A stretch of 64,000 bases of DNA from Nosocomiicoccus ampullae (GTDB taxonomy: Bacteria > Bacillota > Bacilli > Staphylococcales > Salinicoccaceae): the NCBI RefSeq assembly GCF_001696685.1, contig NZ_MBFG01000003.1, positions 32,508 to 96,507 on the forward strand, read 5' to 3'. Of the stretch, positions 39,350 to 48,566 are shown piece by piece. Under the pieces are notes generated by a model. It did not search any database. It worked only from the letters and a program-made list of their open reading frames with translations, and was not told the origin of the DNA. Numbering within the stretch: position 1 is the stretch's first letter; every line of letters starts with the position of its first letter. A program made the translations under genes and the position numbers.

Positions 39350-40927
39350 TTAATCCATAATAATGATTAACTGATCCGTATAAGTTAATGGTGTAAAATC
39401 AATGAACGCATTTGAAAATACTGCTGGGTGGAACGTTCGTTCTTGCAGTACATTTTTCGGAAGTAATAACATTAGAAGTTCATCTAATTGATTGAGTTTA
39501 TTTCTCACTTGTCGTTTGACATCGTATTGATATTTTCGTTCTAAATAATCGACTTCTTTTAACATACGAGATTCGTTAATATCGATGAGTGTCTTTTCAT
39601 GTTTAGTTTCAGTTACGTCTCCAAGAGACTCATAGTGTTGTTCGATCACGTCTTTTAGATTTTGAATACGCTGTAACAACTGTTCATTAGTCGATTTATC
39701 TATTAGTTTATCTTTTTCTTTTTCAATATGTTCAAGTAAATTCGGTGTTAACGATAAATCGTATTCGTTTAATCGTTTTTCTAATTGTGGTGGAACGTGG
39801 AGGAAAGACATACGTTTTAAGACGATCGGCATTTCTCTATCCATTACTTTAAATACTTCGTGAAGTTCTCCCCAATATTTTACTTCTGCGCCTCCACCTA
39901 AAAAGACAATTGTATTAAATAGTAACTCCTGCATTAGCGGTCGTGTGACGACGTTGTTACTAAATGTTTCTGGTGATTCATTTAAATAGTTTAACAACTC
40001 TTCTTTCGTATATGTTTTGTCTTCAGTTTTAAAGACGTCACCGTCACGGTGAAGTAGCTCTCTGTTCGATTCAGAATGAATAAATAAATGAACATTCGTG
40101 TCCGTTTGAATCGTCGGGCTGATATCGAAGTGTTGATTAAATGACTGTTGACCAGATCTAAACGCTGCGTCAATTTCCTCTGATTTTTCGATTATTCGTT
40201 GAAAAATCTCTTTTTCTAACTGTCTAACGTCTTTGCTGTGCGCATTAAATATGAGTAAGCCATGCTCACTGAACACTTTATTTGTTAGTGCTGTAAAGAG
40301 CTCTGACCAGAATGTGTGCGCATTAATTTCTCGTTCGATTGTATTTTTAATTTCGATATTTTGCTTTCTGTCCTCTGTATAATTAAATACTTCATCGAGA
40401 ACGTCTAACATTTCTTTTTTATCGTATTCATAAAAGCCGATACTCATTTGTATATCGAGATTTGGTTTATATGACACTTTTTTAATACGTTTATGCAAAC
40501 TATCGTAAACGTGAGTATGGTTAATTTCATCGTAATCGTGATCTTCAGACGCGACCCAAAATACAGGTACCGCGTCGTAATTCACTTTTTCCTTAATATC
40601 TTTTACGACGACTAAAATCGAAATCACTTTATGCAAAATATATGCTGGACTGCCAAACAGACCTGCTTGTTGTCCGCCGATGACGACTTTATGGCCATTT
40701 TTTAATTTTTTAATATTATTTCTTTGACTTTCTGTAAGATCACCAACAATTTCGAGCATATCTTTTTCGATTATAGACGCGAGTCTTTCTGTATGTTCAT
40801 GTGGTGCTCTTTTAATTAATCGATGAAGCGATTCATCATCAAACTTATTATGATGAAAGAACTTATAATCCTCTTCGCTTATACAGTGAATGTCATCATT
40901 AAATTCATCATTAAACAGATACCTCAT
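39350..40927 (-). CDS. bshC: Bacillithiol biosynthesis cysteine-adding enzyme BshC
   Basis: Adds cysteine to glucosaminyl-malate, the last step to bacillithiol, the main low-molecular thiol of many Firmicutes. The 525-aa protein shows GGQQAGLFGSPAYILHKVIS, FWVASEDHDYDEINH, and a C-terminal coiled coil. The start at ATG 40927 follows AGGAG by seven bases; an eight-residue longer frame is rejected. Neighbours mraZ and rpmF agree with the Bacillus order. Confidence 0.94.
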   Translation of the reverse strand: MRYLFNDEFNDDIHCISEEDYKFFHHNKFDDESLHRLIKRAPHEHTERLASIIEKDMLEIVGDLTESQRNNIKKLKNGHKVVIGGQQAGLFGSPAYILHKVISILVVVKDIKEKVNYDAVPVFWVASEDHDYDEINHTHVYDSLHKRIKKVSYKPNLDIQMSIGFYEYDKKEMLDVLDEVFNYTEDRKQNIEIKNTIEREINAHTFWSELFTALTNKVFSEHGLLIFNAHSKDVRQLEKEIFQRIIEKSEEIDAAFRSGQQSFNQHFDISPTIQTDTNVHLFIHSESNRELLHRDGDVFKTEDKTYTKEELLNYLNESPETFSNNVVTRPLMQELLFNTIVFLGGGAEVKYWGELHEVFKVMDREMPIVLKRMSFLHVPPQLEKRLNEYDLSLTPNLLEHIEKEKDKLIDKSTNEQLLQRIQNLKDVIEQHYESLGDVTETKHEKTLIDINESRMLKEVDYLERKYQYDVKRQVRNKLNQLDELLMLLLPKNVLQERTFHPAVFSNAFIDFTPLTYTDQLIIIMD

Positions 40928-40962
40928 AATGTGTCTCCTTACAATCGTCATAGTTAAATAAA

Positions 40963-40991
40963 ATTATATGGAATTTATCCGTATGACACAA
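40963..40991 (-). promoter_or_regulatory. Promoter of bshC
   Basis: TTGTGT (40986-40991) and TATAAT (40963-40968), 17 bases apart on the minus strand, 36 bases before the bshC start. Confidence 0.7.
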
Positions 40992-41007
40992 ATAAATAGT
41001 TTATAAA

Positions 41008-41038
41008 TAAAAAACATGGACATTTCTATGTCCATGTT
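41008..41038 (-). terminator. Terminator overlapping the rpmF stop codon
   Basis: An 11-bp perfect stem (AACATGGACAT / ATGTCCATGTT, 41013-41023 and 41028-41038) followed by a T run on the minus strand. The stem starts within the rpmF stop codon. Confidence 0.9.
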
Positions 41039-41210
41039 AGTTGTTTACAACTTCTGCACCGTTATATGACCCACAGTTCGGGCAAACGCGGTGTCTTAAT
41101 TTCATTTCTCCACACTCAGGGCACTCAACCATTCCTGGTGCACTTAACTTAATGTGTGTACGACGTTTATTTTTACGAGTTTTCGAAGTTCTTCTTTTAG
41201 GTACTGCCAT
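41037..41210 (-). CDS. rpmF: Ribosomal protein bL32
   Basis: A 57-aa protein too short for long-ORF lists. It reads [20 protein letters not shown] at the N-terminus and has the zinc-ribbon cysteines [18 protein letters not shown], so it is the zinc-binding form. The start at ATG 41210 follows GGAGGATTAGCA. It is the partner of yceD two bases upstream. Confidence 0.97.
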   Translation of the reverse strand: MAVPKRRTSKTRKNKRRTHIKLSAPGMVECPECGEMKLRHRVCPNCGSYNGAEVVNN

Positions 41211-41212
41211 TG

Positions 41213-41734
41213 CTAATCCTCCGTTTCGTCTGTTTTAAACAGCGTTTCTAATTTTTTTAATCTTGGGTCTACAGGCTTATCTTTTTCGTACGCTTCGATA
41301 CTGCCGTAGACATTCCAATTATCAGTGTTTGATGAGTCCGGTAATTCATTACTTTCAGAATACACTTCAGGAATGCTAACATTTATTAACTCACGAATGA
41401 CTGGTTCTAAGTCGAGCTCATGTAGCACCGGATGTAATGACGGATCCTCTAGCTTTTCATCCGCTTCAAGCGTCTCATCATACGTTTCAAACGAATTTAC
41501 GCTTAAATCGTAAAAAACATCCTCTCCAGAACGACTATCAACCATTTTAACACGTGCCTGAATTGTTATGTCGACATAAAATTCATGACCACTATTTTTG
41601 ATTGAGCCTTCTGTGAAAATATCACTTACATCTAGAACGTCTTGACGATTCGAAACATCTTCAAGTGATAAGTGTTCTTCAAAAGTAAATGCGGTATTTT
41701 GAAACTTTCTGAGTTCCGATAATGACCACTTCAT
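41213..41734 (-). CDS. yceD: YceD family protein (DUF177)
   Basis: A 173-aa acidic protein of the YceD/YlbN family, usually paired with rpmF and thought to take part in 23S rRNA or 50S assembly. The conserved core is [20 protein letters not shown] and [11 protein letters not shown], and the C-terminus has [11 protein letters not shown]. Role is inferred from family and neighbourhood. Confidence 0.92.
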   Translation of the reverse strand: MKWSLSELRKFQNTAFTFEEHLSLEDVSNRQDVLDVSDIFTEGSIKNSGHEFYVDITIQARVKMVDSRSGEDVFYDLSVNSFETYDETLEADEKLEDPSLHPVLHELDLEPVIRELINVSIPEVYSESNELPDSSNTDNWNVYGSIEAYEKDKPVDPRLKKLETLFKTDETED

Positions 41735-41764
41735 ATTTACCCACCTCTTATAAGCACAACAAAC

Positions 41765-41793
41765 ATTCTACCGATTTTCAGTGAAAGTGTCAA
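41765..41793 (-). promoter_or_regulatory. Promoter of yceD-rpmF
   Basis: TTGACA (41788-41793) and TAGAAT (41765-41770) with exact 17-base spacing on the minus strand. Confidence 0.82.
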
Positions 41794-41823
41794 GTTATTT
41801 TCTTAACATATCACCGAATAAAA

Positions 41824-41852
41824 TTAAGATTTATTATCTATTTTGATATAAT
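41824..41852 (+). promoter_or_regulatory. Promoter of tmcAL
   Basis: TATAAT at 41847-41852 with a weaker TTAAGA (-35) 17 bases upstream, 30 bases before the tmcAL start. Confidence 0.6.
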
Positions 41853-41882
41853 GATATCGAATAATAAACGGAGTGTTGCGAT

Positions 41883-43013
41883 ATGAAAGTTTTGTCTTTA
41901 ATTACAGAGTATAACCCGTTTCATAACGGTCATATTTACCACATCGAGTCTTCCAAACAATTAATTCAACCGGACGTGACGATTGCGATCATGTCTGGTA
42001 ACTTTACTCAGCGCGGAGAACTCGCTGTGACGAATAAATTTAACCGTGCACAAGAAGCAATTAAACACGTTGATTTAGTCATTGAACTACCGACACTATA
42101 TGCGATCAGTTATGCGGATGACTTTGCATATGGGGGGCTTCTTGCTGCAAAGATGCTACAAACTACCGATATCGTCTTCGGAAGTGAACTCGATGATATA
42201 GAGAAACTCCATAGTGCATACTTAAAAGCAAAGCGTATTACGAAAGAAGACCTCGTACCGATGTTACAAAAAGGATATTCGTATCCACGTGCAATGTACG
42301 ACTTAACAAATGAAGATGCATTTCAATCTCCAAACAACACGCTCGGCATGAGTTATTTAAAAGCACGCGACGATTTAAACTTTGACGTCTCTATGCACAC
42401 GGTTAAACGCACGGGTAACAACTATAACGATAAAACACTCTCTCATACTCAGTTTTCAAGTGCGACGAGTATACGCGAGTCACTATTAAATGGAGATATA
42501 GAAGACGCGATTCAATTTATGCCAGAAACTCTCGCAAAAGTGATTATGGAAGATAAGGTTGTTACAAATGAGCACATGTTTAATACGTTAAAAGTAATTA
42601 TCGAGCGCAGTTCTTTAAAAGATTTAAAAAACATATACATGATGACTGAAGGGCTCGAACATCGACTTAAAAAGAATATTCGTCTATCAAATAATTACGA
42701 ATCGTTTATCGACTCTATTAAAACGAAACGATATACGAGAACAAGACTTCAACGTTTACTCTTATACGTTCTTTTAAACGTTACAGAAGAAGATTTTCGT
42801 AACTATGAGGTGGATAAATTAAGAGTCCTTGCAATGAATCATACTGGTCAACAATACTTATCGACAATTCAAGATGGTAGATTTATAACAAATTTAACAA
42901 AAAAAGATGCGCCAGACTTTTACGAAACGATAAAAGCGACGCATATATATAACACGTTAACAAATGGATGTGTGAATGATTTTAATCAACCTGTTATGAT
43001 TCTAAAGTCTTAA
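41883..43013 (+). CDS. tmcAL: tRNA(Met) cytidine acetate ligase (YlbM)
   Basis: TmcAL activates acetate with ATP to acetylate the wobble cytidine of elongator tRNA-Met. The 376-aa protein has the nucleotidyltransferase motif [13 protein letters not shown] and [13 protein letters not shown], as in the B. subtilis enzyme YlbM. Its 3' end overlaps that of coaD by 20 bases in convergent orientation. Confidence 0.94.
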   Translation: MKVLSLITEYNPFHNGHIYHIESSKQLIQPDVTIAIMSGNFTQRGELAVTNKFNRAQEAIKHVDLVIELPTLYAISYADDFAYGGLLAAKMLQTTDIVFGSELDDIEKLHSAYLKAKRITKEDLVPMLQKGYSYPRAMYDLTNEDAFQSPNNTLGMSYLKARDDLNFDVSMHTVKRTGNNYNDKTLSHTQFSSATSIRESLLNGDIEDAIQFMPETLAKVIMEDKVVTNEHMFNTLKVIIERSSLKDLKNIYMMTEGLEHRLKKNIRLSNNYESFIDSIKTKRYTRTRLQRLLLYVLLNVTEEDFRNYEVDKLRVLAMNHTGQQYLSTIQDGRFITNLTKKDAPDFYETIKATHIYNTLTNGCVNDFNQPVMILKS

Positions 43014-43491
43014 ACTTTACAACAAGAGCTTCTTCGACAGCTGGTGGCACGACATCACTAATTTTACCGTGGTGTTTTGCCACATCTTTTGCGATTGAAC
43101 TCGAAATAAACGAATATTTGTTATTCGTCATAATAAATAACGTCTCGATCTCTTCAGCGAGCTTTCTATTCATCGACGCCATCTGCATTTCATATTCAAA
43201 ATCTGAAACTGCGCGTAATCCACGGACGATTGCATCTGCATCGACTTTTTTACAAAAATCGATTAACAACCCTTCATGCTTATCAACTTTCGTATTGTCA
43301 ATATGAGAAATTGTTTCTTCGATGAGGTGTACACGTTCGTCTGGCGTAAATAGTCCTTTTTTTGTTTGGTTATGTGATACACACACATAGACGACGTCAA
43401 AGATTCTTGACGCACGTTCAATAATGTCGATGTGTCCATATGTAATTGGGTCAAATGATCCAGAGCATACTGCAATTTTTTTCTTAGTCAT
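42994..43491 (-). CDS. coaD: Phosphopantetheine adenylyltransferase
   Basis: Adenylates phosphopantetheine to dephospho-CoA. The 165-aa protein has [17 protein letters not shown] with the T/HxGH motif, [14 protein letters not shown] and [15 protein letters not shown]. Its start overlaps rsmD by eight bases, the standard rsmD-coaD pair. Confidence 0.96.
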   Translation of the reverse strand: MTKKKIAVCSGSFDPITYGHIDIIERASRIFDVVYVCVSHNQTKKGLFTPDERVHLIEETISHIDNTKVDKHEGLLIDFCKKVDADAIVRGLRAVSDFEYEMQMASMNRKLAEEIETLFIMTNNKYSFISSSIAKDVAKHHGKISDVVPPAVEEALVVKFKTLES

Positions 43492-44032
43492 AATTTTCCT
43501 CCGTTGTTAACACTTTATATTGAATCGTTCCAACTTCGTTATGCTTTAATTCAACAAAACCATTTAAGTCTATCGTTTCATTCGCACCCGCTTCAACGAT
43601 AATGATTCCGTCTTTTTTTATTATGTCGTACGTTTTAATGAGATGAAGTGCTTCATCGATCAATTTTTTATTGTAAGGTGGATCTAAAAATATTAAATCC
43701 ATTTGTCTATCGCGTTTGCTGAGTGCTTTTAACGCGCGTCTAAAATCATTTCGGTAAATTTCAACAGGTTCGTCTAACCCTTTCGTATTGTTATGAATGA
43801 TACGAATGGCGTCTTTTGCACCGTCGACAAATATACAGCGTTCTCCGCCTCGAGATAATGCCTCGATTCCAAGCGCACCAGATCCTGCAAATAAATCGAG
43901 CACGTCCCCACTGACTCTTTCGCCGATTGCGCTAAACATACTTTCTCTTACTTTTTCACTCGTCGGACGCGTGTCATTATGTTCGAGCGTCTCGATACGT
44001 CTTTTTTTATATTTACCAGTAATTACTCTCAC
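43484..44032 (-). CDS. rsmD: 16S rRNA (guanine-966-N2)-methyltransferase
   Basis: Methylates G966 of 16S rRNA. The 182-aa protein begins [15 protein letters not shown] after a GTG start at 44032 behind GAGGTG, has the SAM motif [19 protein letters not shown] and the catalytic DPPY ([10 protein letters not shown]). The longer frame to 44101 crosses the promoter region and is rejected. Confidence 0.94.
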   Translation of the reverse strand: MRVITGKYKKRRIETLEHNDTRPTSEKVRESMFSAIGERVSGDVLDLFAGSGALGIEALSRGGERCIFVDGAKDAIRIIHNNTKGLDEPVEIYRNDFRRALKALSKRDRQMDLIFLDPPYNKKLIDEALHLIKTYDIIKKDGIIIVEAGANETIDLNGFVELKHNEVGTIQYKVLTTEENYD

Positions 44033-44095
44033 GTATACACCTCGTTTTCTATTTATACTATAATTAAAGAAACAATAATGAGAGGTTGAAATTTC

Positions 44096-44464
44096 ATGCA
44101 AAAATTTATCGTCTTAGGACATGGCTACAGCGAGATTTTCGAGTTAAAAGCGTTACTCGAATACAATCACAAACGAGTAAATAAAGCGATCTTCTTTCAC
44201 CATGAAGATGCGCCGTCATCGTTTAGTTTAATCATGAACCCTGTCGAAAAAGACTTCCAAGCACTCTATACAATCCTCCGAGGGCTAAGAAACGGTCCGG
44301 AAGGTAAAATGTACGAAATGATTCGCGAATTATGCGAAATGTACGATGTTCAAATCGTCGAGATGACAGCACGTGACCCGGAAGATTTCCATGAGGAAGA
44401 ATTATTCTTCCAATATATGATTGGTGTGTTACGACTCAACCATCTCATTCCACCGTTAAAATAA
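44096..44464 (+). CDS. Conserved small Firmicute protein (DUF7147-like)
   Basis: A 122-aa soluble protein beginning MQKFIVLGHGYSEIFELKAL and ending YMIGVLRLNHLIPPLK. Both ends match a small family found in Bacillus and Staphylococcus near rsmD and coaD. Some databases carry it under the doubtful name methylthioribose kinase; no kinase motif is visible. ATG 44096 follows GAGAGG. It is convergent with ylbG and divergent from rsmD. Function unknown. Confidence 0.78.
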   Translation: MQKFIVLGHGYSEIFELKALLEYNHKRVNKAIFFHHEDAPSSFSLIMNPVEKDFQALYTILRGLRNGPEGKMYEMIRELCEMYDVQIVEMTARDPEDFHEEELFFQYMIGVLRLNHLIPPLK

Positions 44465-44704
44465 TTAAACTGTTCCTTTTGGATATGATAGTTTAATGTT
44501 TTTATATTCACTGACGAGTACTTCTGTCACGTATTTTAAGTTAGATAAGCGTTTTAACGTGTCTTCGAGCTCGTTCTCATCGATATATATAAGCATATAT
44601 TGCTTATTTGTATTGACGTAAACGACATGACCATGACGCTTTAACTGTCTAATAAATTTATTATGTTTAAAATAAATATATATTCCAATGCGGTCCTTTA
44701 GCAT
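44465..44704 (-). CDS. ylbG: YlbG family protein (DUF2129)
   Basis: A 79-aa protein with the family pattern MLKDRIGIYIYFKHNKFIRQ, GHVVYVNTNKQYMLIYID and KLSYP-like ending (IKLSYPKGTV). ATG 44704 follows AGGGTGATATAT; a GTG three codons upstream lies inside that site. Function is unknown; location next to rsmD/coaD matches Bacillus. Confidence 0.88.
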   Translation of the reverse strand: MLKDRIGIYIYFKHNKFIRQLKRHGHVVYVNTNKQYMLIYIDENELEDTLKRLSNLKYVTEVLVSEYKNIKLSYPKGTV

Positions 44705-44780
44705 ATATATCACCCTTCTTCGTTAAACACATGATAACACATTTAACTTTTAGTATACTAGACACATTAGGAGGACAATT

Positions 44781-45680
44781 ATGAAATTACGTACAAAACT
44801 TCTTCTTCTTACTGCTGGCCTATCAAGTGCATACATTTATAGTAAAATCCAAGCAGAGCGAAGAGTAAACGAAATGAAACCTGTCTTTAAAAGACCTGCA
44901 CCATACATATTCGCTCATCGTGGGGGTAAAGGAAATTATCCAGAGCATACGAGACTTGCGTTTAATAATGCAGTAAATCAAAACGTCGACGGTTTTGAAA
45001 TCGACGTACGACTCACAAAAGACAATGAAATCGTCGTACTCCACGATTTATATGTAGATAGAGTTACTGAATATAGTGGAAAAGTTTCAGACTATACGCT
45101 CGACGAATTACGAAAATTAGATTTTGGATACAACTTTAAAGATGTGAGAGGAAACTACGCATATCGTGGGCATCCTGATGCCGGTATCGTTACTTTACGT
45201 GAATTATTTAAAGAATATCCACACCAAATTATTAATATCGACATGAAAGATTCGATCGATACAGAAGCAGGTCAAAAAATTGCACCTCTACTATTCGAGC
45301 TTATACTAGATGAGAAAGCAACAGACCGCGTCATTGTGACAAGTTTTGAAGATGAACAAATTCGTCGCTTCACGAGTTTTAGTGGAGATTTAATTGCGTT
45401 AGGTGCTGGCACTGAGGAAGTGACAAAAGCATACACGCTTTACCATAGTGGGCTTGGTCACCTATACCAACCGTCAAGAGACACATTCCAAATCCCGATT
45501 AATTTATCGTCTGTTAAGCTCGATAACGCTGGATTCATTCGTTACTTAGATGATTTAAACGTTAAAGTCGGATTTTGGGTCATCAACGATACAAATGAGA
45601 TGACACGCTTACTAAACTTAGGTGCACATACGATCGTTACAGATTATCCAGACAAAGCAAATCTACTCATTAATTATTAA
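44781..45680 (+). CDS. Glycerophosphodiester phosphodiesterase family protein
   Basis: GDPD enzymes split glycerophosphodiesters into glycerol 3-phosphate and an alcohol. The 299-aa protein starts with an uncleaved-looking membrane anchor (residues 5-22, TKLLLLTAGLSSAYIYSK), then the catalytic AHRGGKGNYPEHTRLAF with His/Arg/Glu, EIDVRLTKDNEIVVLHD, and IVTDYPDKA at the end. It is probably held at the outer face of the membrane. It could act on phospholipid head groups or teichoic-acid glycerol; sequence alone does not say. Confidence 0.9.
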   Translation: MKLRTKLLLLTAGLSSAYIYSKIQAERRVNEMKPVFKRPAPYIFAHRGGKGNYPEHTRLAFNNAVNQNVDGFEIDVRLTKDNEIVVLHDLYVDRVTEYSGKVSDYTLDELRKLDFGYNFKDVRGNYAYRGHPDAGIVTLRELFKEYPHQIINIDMKDSIDTEAGQKIAPLLFELILDEKATDRVIVTSFEDEQIRRFTSFSGDLIALGAGTEEVTKAYTLYHSGLGHLYQPSRDTFQIPINLSSVKLDNAGFIRYLDDLNVKVGFWVINDTNEMTRLLNLGAHTIVTDYPDKANLLINY

Positions 45681-45685
45681 TAACA

Positions 45686-45720
45686 AAAAACGGATTCGTA
45701 AAATACGAATCCGTTTTTTA
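45686..45720. terminator. Bidirectional terminator between the GDPD gene and ylbF
   Basis: A perfect 16-bp inverted repeat, arms 45686-45701 and 45705-45720 (core ACGGATTCGTA), with A and T runs at the outside serving both strands. The ylbF stop codon lies in the right arm. Confidence 0.92.
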
Positions 45721-46155
45721 ACTTGCACAACTACATCCGCCACCCGTCATACAGTTTGACTCTCCACTTGCAAAAAATGGATTCGTACTAACGACATTGG
45801 CATGATCACTGACAGACTTACCGATAATATATAAAATCTCGTCGAGTAAACTTTGTAGTACATACTCTGCCCGTCTAAATTCTATGACGTTTTCATCCAT
45901 ATCTACTTTCTTTTTAAATAAACGAATCTCTTTACGTTTTTCTTTATAGTCTGGATGATATCTCCCAAAACGTTCAACTTCTTCAAAGTCTTCTTTTAAT
46001 CTATTGAATTGTTTGATGAGCATTTGTGTATCATTATCTTGTTCTAATTTATGTTTGTAATATATATATGATTTAAATTCCTCAGAAGATTTTACCATAT
46101 CGTTAATGTGATCGAGATGATCTAAAATTTCGATTGTTTGATTTGTAGAAAACAT
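45718..46155 (-). CDS. ylbF: YlbF/RicF family regulator
   Basis: In Bacillus subtilis YlbF works with YmcA and YaaT (the Ric complex) to promote RNase Y processing and development. The 145-aa helical protein has the long coiled-coil core KLIKQFNRLKEDFEEVERFG-like segment and ends with a cysteine-rich tail, CMTGGGCSCAS, in line with the iron-sulfur cluster of the complex. ATG 46155 lies six bases after AGGAGG; the ATG two codons earlier touches that site. Confidence 0.88.
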   Translation of the reverse strand: MFSTNQTIEILDHLDHINDMVKSSEEFKSYIYYKHKLEQDNDTQMLIKQFNRLKEDFEEVERFGRYHPDYKEKRKEIRLFKKKVDMDENVIEFRRAEYVLQSLLDEILYIIGKSVSDHANVVSTNPFFASGESNCMTGGGCSCAS

Positions 46156-46270
46156 ACGCATCCTCCTACTGAGAATATGATACCATACTATTGTAGTACA
46201 TAAAATTGTATTTGTGTTTCTCGCTCTTTTCGATTAAAATAAAGATATTGGAATAGGGAGGTCTACTCGG

Positions 46271-46627
46271 ATGGTATTTGAAAATTCTGGTCTTGAAAAA
46301 TTAGTAATTGAACAAAACTTATTACAAGAGGTCATGAACGAACATGGCTGTGTTTTAGGTGGAAGTTGGGATTACGAACGTATGACGTTCGACTTCCAGT
46401 ACAAAGTTCCTGAAGGTGTGTTTTACCTACGTTTCCCTGCATATGCAGTAAGTGGTGACGTCGGTGCGAACGACGCTGTACTTCAACTTATGGATCCTTA
46501 CATTGGTAAGTGGTATTTCCCAACAGGTATTGAATACGGAAAAGATGAACATTTCCCAGAAAGAATTGTTGAACATGCAATTCAAAAAATTAGAGCATTA
46601 CACAGCGACTTAGCTGTTCACGCTTAA
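46271..46627 (+). CDS. YugN-like family protein
   Basis: A 118-aa soluble protein with WDYERMTFDFQYKVPEGVFY, YLRFPAYAVSGDVG and PYIGKWYFPTGIEYG, the pattern of the YugN family (PF08868) of Bacillales. Function is unknown. It starts at ATG 46271 behind AGGGAGG and has its own terminator. Confidence 0.85.
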   Translation: MVFENSGLEKLVIEQNLLQEVMNEHGCVLGGSWDYERMTFDFQYKVPEGVFYLRFPAYAVSGDVGANDAVLQLMDPYIGKWYFPTGIEYGKDEHFPERIVEHAIQKIRALHSDLAVHA

Positions 46628-46630
46628 TAA

Positions 46631-46666
46631 AAAAACCCGTTACTTTAAAAGTAACGGGATTTTTTT
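46631..46666. terminator. Terminator between the YugN-like gene and the CtaM-like gene
   Basis: Stem CCCGTTACTT / AAGTAACGGG (46636-46645 and 46649-46658) flanked by AAAAA on the left and TTTTTT on the right, so it can serve both converging genes. Confidence 0.9.
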
Positions 46667-47129
46667 AATGGAATATCGCATCGAGTAATCCAGAAGTTTC
46701 TCCACCTGGATATAACACATATAATAAAATATACACAGTTACTCCAGTAATTGCTGTTAAGAACCAAATCACTGCTGCAAAGATTCCAACTTTTCTATGC
46801 TTCGATAAAATTCTCTTCTTACCTGTAAATACTTGGAATCCTCCAAGTACACCACCTGTCGTAGATAAGATAATATGCGAAATTAAAAATACAACATAGT
46901 ATGTTACGAGATGTTCAGGTCCACCAAACTGCGTACTTCCTAAAAATACTGTCTTCGATAAGTAAATGATAAAGAAAATTAACGCAAACCATGCACTTAA
47001 TGTCATAAACTTATCGTGACCAGCAAGGTCTCTTTTCTTAAACATTTTGTAAAGTCCAATTGCCATCATTATCGCACTTAATACGATAAATGACGTACTA
47101 ATCGTTGGTAGTATAAAATGCAAATTCAT
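46665..47129 (-). CDS. ctaM: DUF420 membrane protein, CtaM-like oxidase maturation factor
   Basis: CtaM/YozB proteins are small membrane proteins; in Staphylococcus aureus CtaM is needed for the aa3 menaquinol oxidase. The 154-aa protein has four to five transmembrane segments (for example LPTISTSFIVLSAIMMAIGL and VVFLISHIILSTTGG) with conserved His in HDKFM and SKHRKVG. Its place beside ctaG and the caa3 oxidase supports a role in oxidase assembly. Whether it serves the caa3 or another oxidase is not shown. Confidence 0.85.
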   Translation of the reverse strand: MNLHFILPTISTSFIVLSAIMMAIGLYKMFKKRDLAGHDKFMTLSAWFALIFFIIYLSKTVFLGSTQFGGPEHLVTYYVVFLISHIILSTTGGVLGGFQVFTGKKRILSKHRKVGIFAAVIWFLTAITGVTVYILLYVLYPGGETSGLLDAIFH

Positions 47130-47143
47130 AATTCAACCCTCTA

Positions 47144-48097
47144 TTATCTATATAATTCTTCTAACTTTTTACGCTCATTTGCTCTTTCTAATGATTCACG
47201 CGTAATTTCATCTGGATCTCTAGACTCTTGTTTCCACCAGTTTGCAAATAAGTACGCAATGATAAATCCAAAGAACACTTCTTGAAGAATCTTCATAATG
47301 ATTCCACCTGTACGTTGGTCAGACAGTGGCGTCATATGACTGAAGTATTCCGGTCCACTAATCATATTTTGATCTTTTAGCGTATCAAGAACACCTACTG
47401 GAACACAAAGCTCCATCGATTTTAACCATGCTGCACTTTCAGTATACGTCTTAAACATAGGTGTCTCCGAGAAGATGATTAAACCACATGCTGGTAATAA
47501 TAATCCACCAATACCAAATACATATAATATCTTAAATAAGTAGTTCATATGCTTTTCTTGAGGATCCACTTTATTTAATACTGGCCAAAATGCGATTGTT
47601 GCAAGTAAAAATAAAATCGCTAATGACATAAAGTGTAATGACTGATTTAACTTTAACGTATCCATAACTGTAGGGATATGGTAAAGCGAAAACGCACCAC
47701 AGAAAAGTATGAGCGCTAGTAACGGTTTCTGACCAATCTTATGGAAAAATCGTAATACAGGTAGTTTTACCATGTATGCCCATAAGTAATCTGGTATTGC
47801 AAAGTATAGTAACGGCGGAATGAGTAACAACCCAAGTGCCATTTGCACCATATGAAACGTAAATAAAATATGACTTAATATATCAATTGGTGATCCGAAC
47901 GTTATATAAAATAATAAAATAACTGTAATTGACATCCAAAACTCTAATTTAGTTAGTTTTCGACCACCTGGTATATCTTTGTACCATTTCATCGTAATTA
48001 AGAAGTACACTACTGACGCTACAATAATAAACGCAATTAAAAATGGACTCCAATTTCCGATGAAACCAAAAATTCGTATCGACATTAAACGATCCAA
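47144..48097 (-). CDS. ctaG: Cytochrome c oxidase assembly factor CtaG (caa3_CtaG family)
   Basis: CtaG of Bacillus is required for formation of active caa3 oxidase, probably in CuB insertion. The protein has seven hydrophobic segments and conserved His in ILFTFHMVQMALG and AFSLYHIPTVMD. Start is uncertain: TTG 48097 (317 aa) follows AAAGGGTGA at good distance; GTG 48106 overlaps that site and ATG 48085 is an alternative. It is cut off from ctaF by a terminator and has a TATAAT-like -10 upstream. Confidence 0.9.
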   Translation of the reverse strand: MDRLMSIRIFGFIGNWSPFLIAFIIVASVVYFLITMKWYKDIPGGRKLTKLEFWMSITVILLFYITFGSPIDILSHILFTFHMVQMALGLLLIPPLLYFAIPDYLWAYMVKLPVLRFFHKIGQKPLLALILFCGAFSLYHIPTVMDTLKLNQSLHFMSLAILFLLATIAFWPVLNKVDPQEKHMNYLFKILYVFGIGGLLLPACGLIIFSETPMFKTYTESAAWLKSMELCVPVGVLDTLKDQNMISGPEYFSHMTPLSDQRTGGIIMKILQEVFFGFIIAYLFANWWKQESRDPDEITRESLERANERKKLEELYR

Positions 48098-48183
48098 ATT
48101 TATCACCCTTTTAATATAAGCTACATACCATTATAGACTATTTTTAATGAAACGAACATATTTTAATATGTCTATTTTCTAAC

Positions 48184-48213
48184 AAAAAAATGGACTAGCA
48201 ATGCTAGTCCATT
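48184..48213 (-). terminator. Terminator of the ctaBCDEF operon
   Basis: An 11-bp perfect stem (AATGGACTAGC / GCTAGTCCATT, 48189-48199 and 48203-48213) followed by TTTTTTT on the minus strand, five bases after the ctaF stop. Confidence 0.92.
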
Positions 48214-48218
48214 GAAGT

Positions 48219-48566
48219 TTATTGAATTCCACCTGTTCCAATCCATACAATGAACACAAATGTGATAATAAACGCAATTGCAAAGTACATACCAACTAAG
48301 ATAAATAGCTTCGCAAAATCATGTCCTTTGTCCTTCATGTGCATGAAGTAGAAGAATTGTAGAATAACTTGTACAAACGCTAAAGTAACAATGATTGCTC
48401 CAACAAAGTATTTGTTAAAGTCTAATGCTACTAATCCAAATGCTATAAATGTCATGAAAATCATAAGAGCAAAAGAGGTTAGTTGAAGTCTCATTTCTTT
48501 TGCACGTGCTTTGTAAAGTGCGTCTAACTCTTTTCTTGTTAATGATTCAGTTTCTACGTTCGCCAT
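48219..48566 (-). CDS. ctaF: Cytochrome c oxidase subunit IV
   Basis: The small fourth subunit of the caa3 oxidase. The 115-aa protein has three transmembrane segments (LQLTSFALMIFMTFIAFG, YFVGAIIVTLAFVQVIL, LFILVGMYFAIAFIITFVFI) with the conserved FFYFMHMKDK between the second and third. It starts one base after ctaE. Confidence 0.93.
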   Translation of the reverse strand: MANVETESLTRKELDALYKARAKEMRLQLTSFALMIFMTFIAFGLVALDFNKYFVGAIIVTLAFVQVILQFFYFMHMKDKGHDFAKLFILVGMYFAIAFIITFVFIVWIGTGGIQ

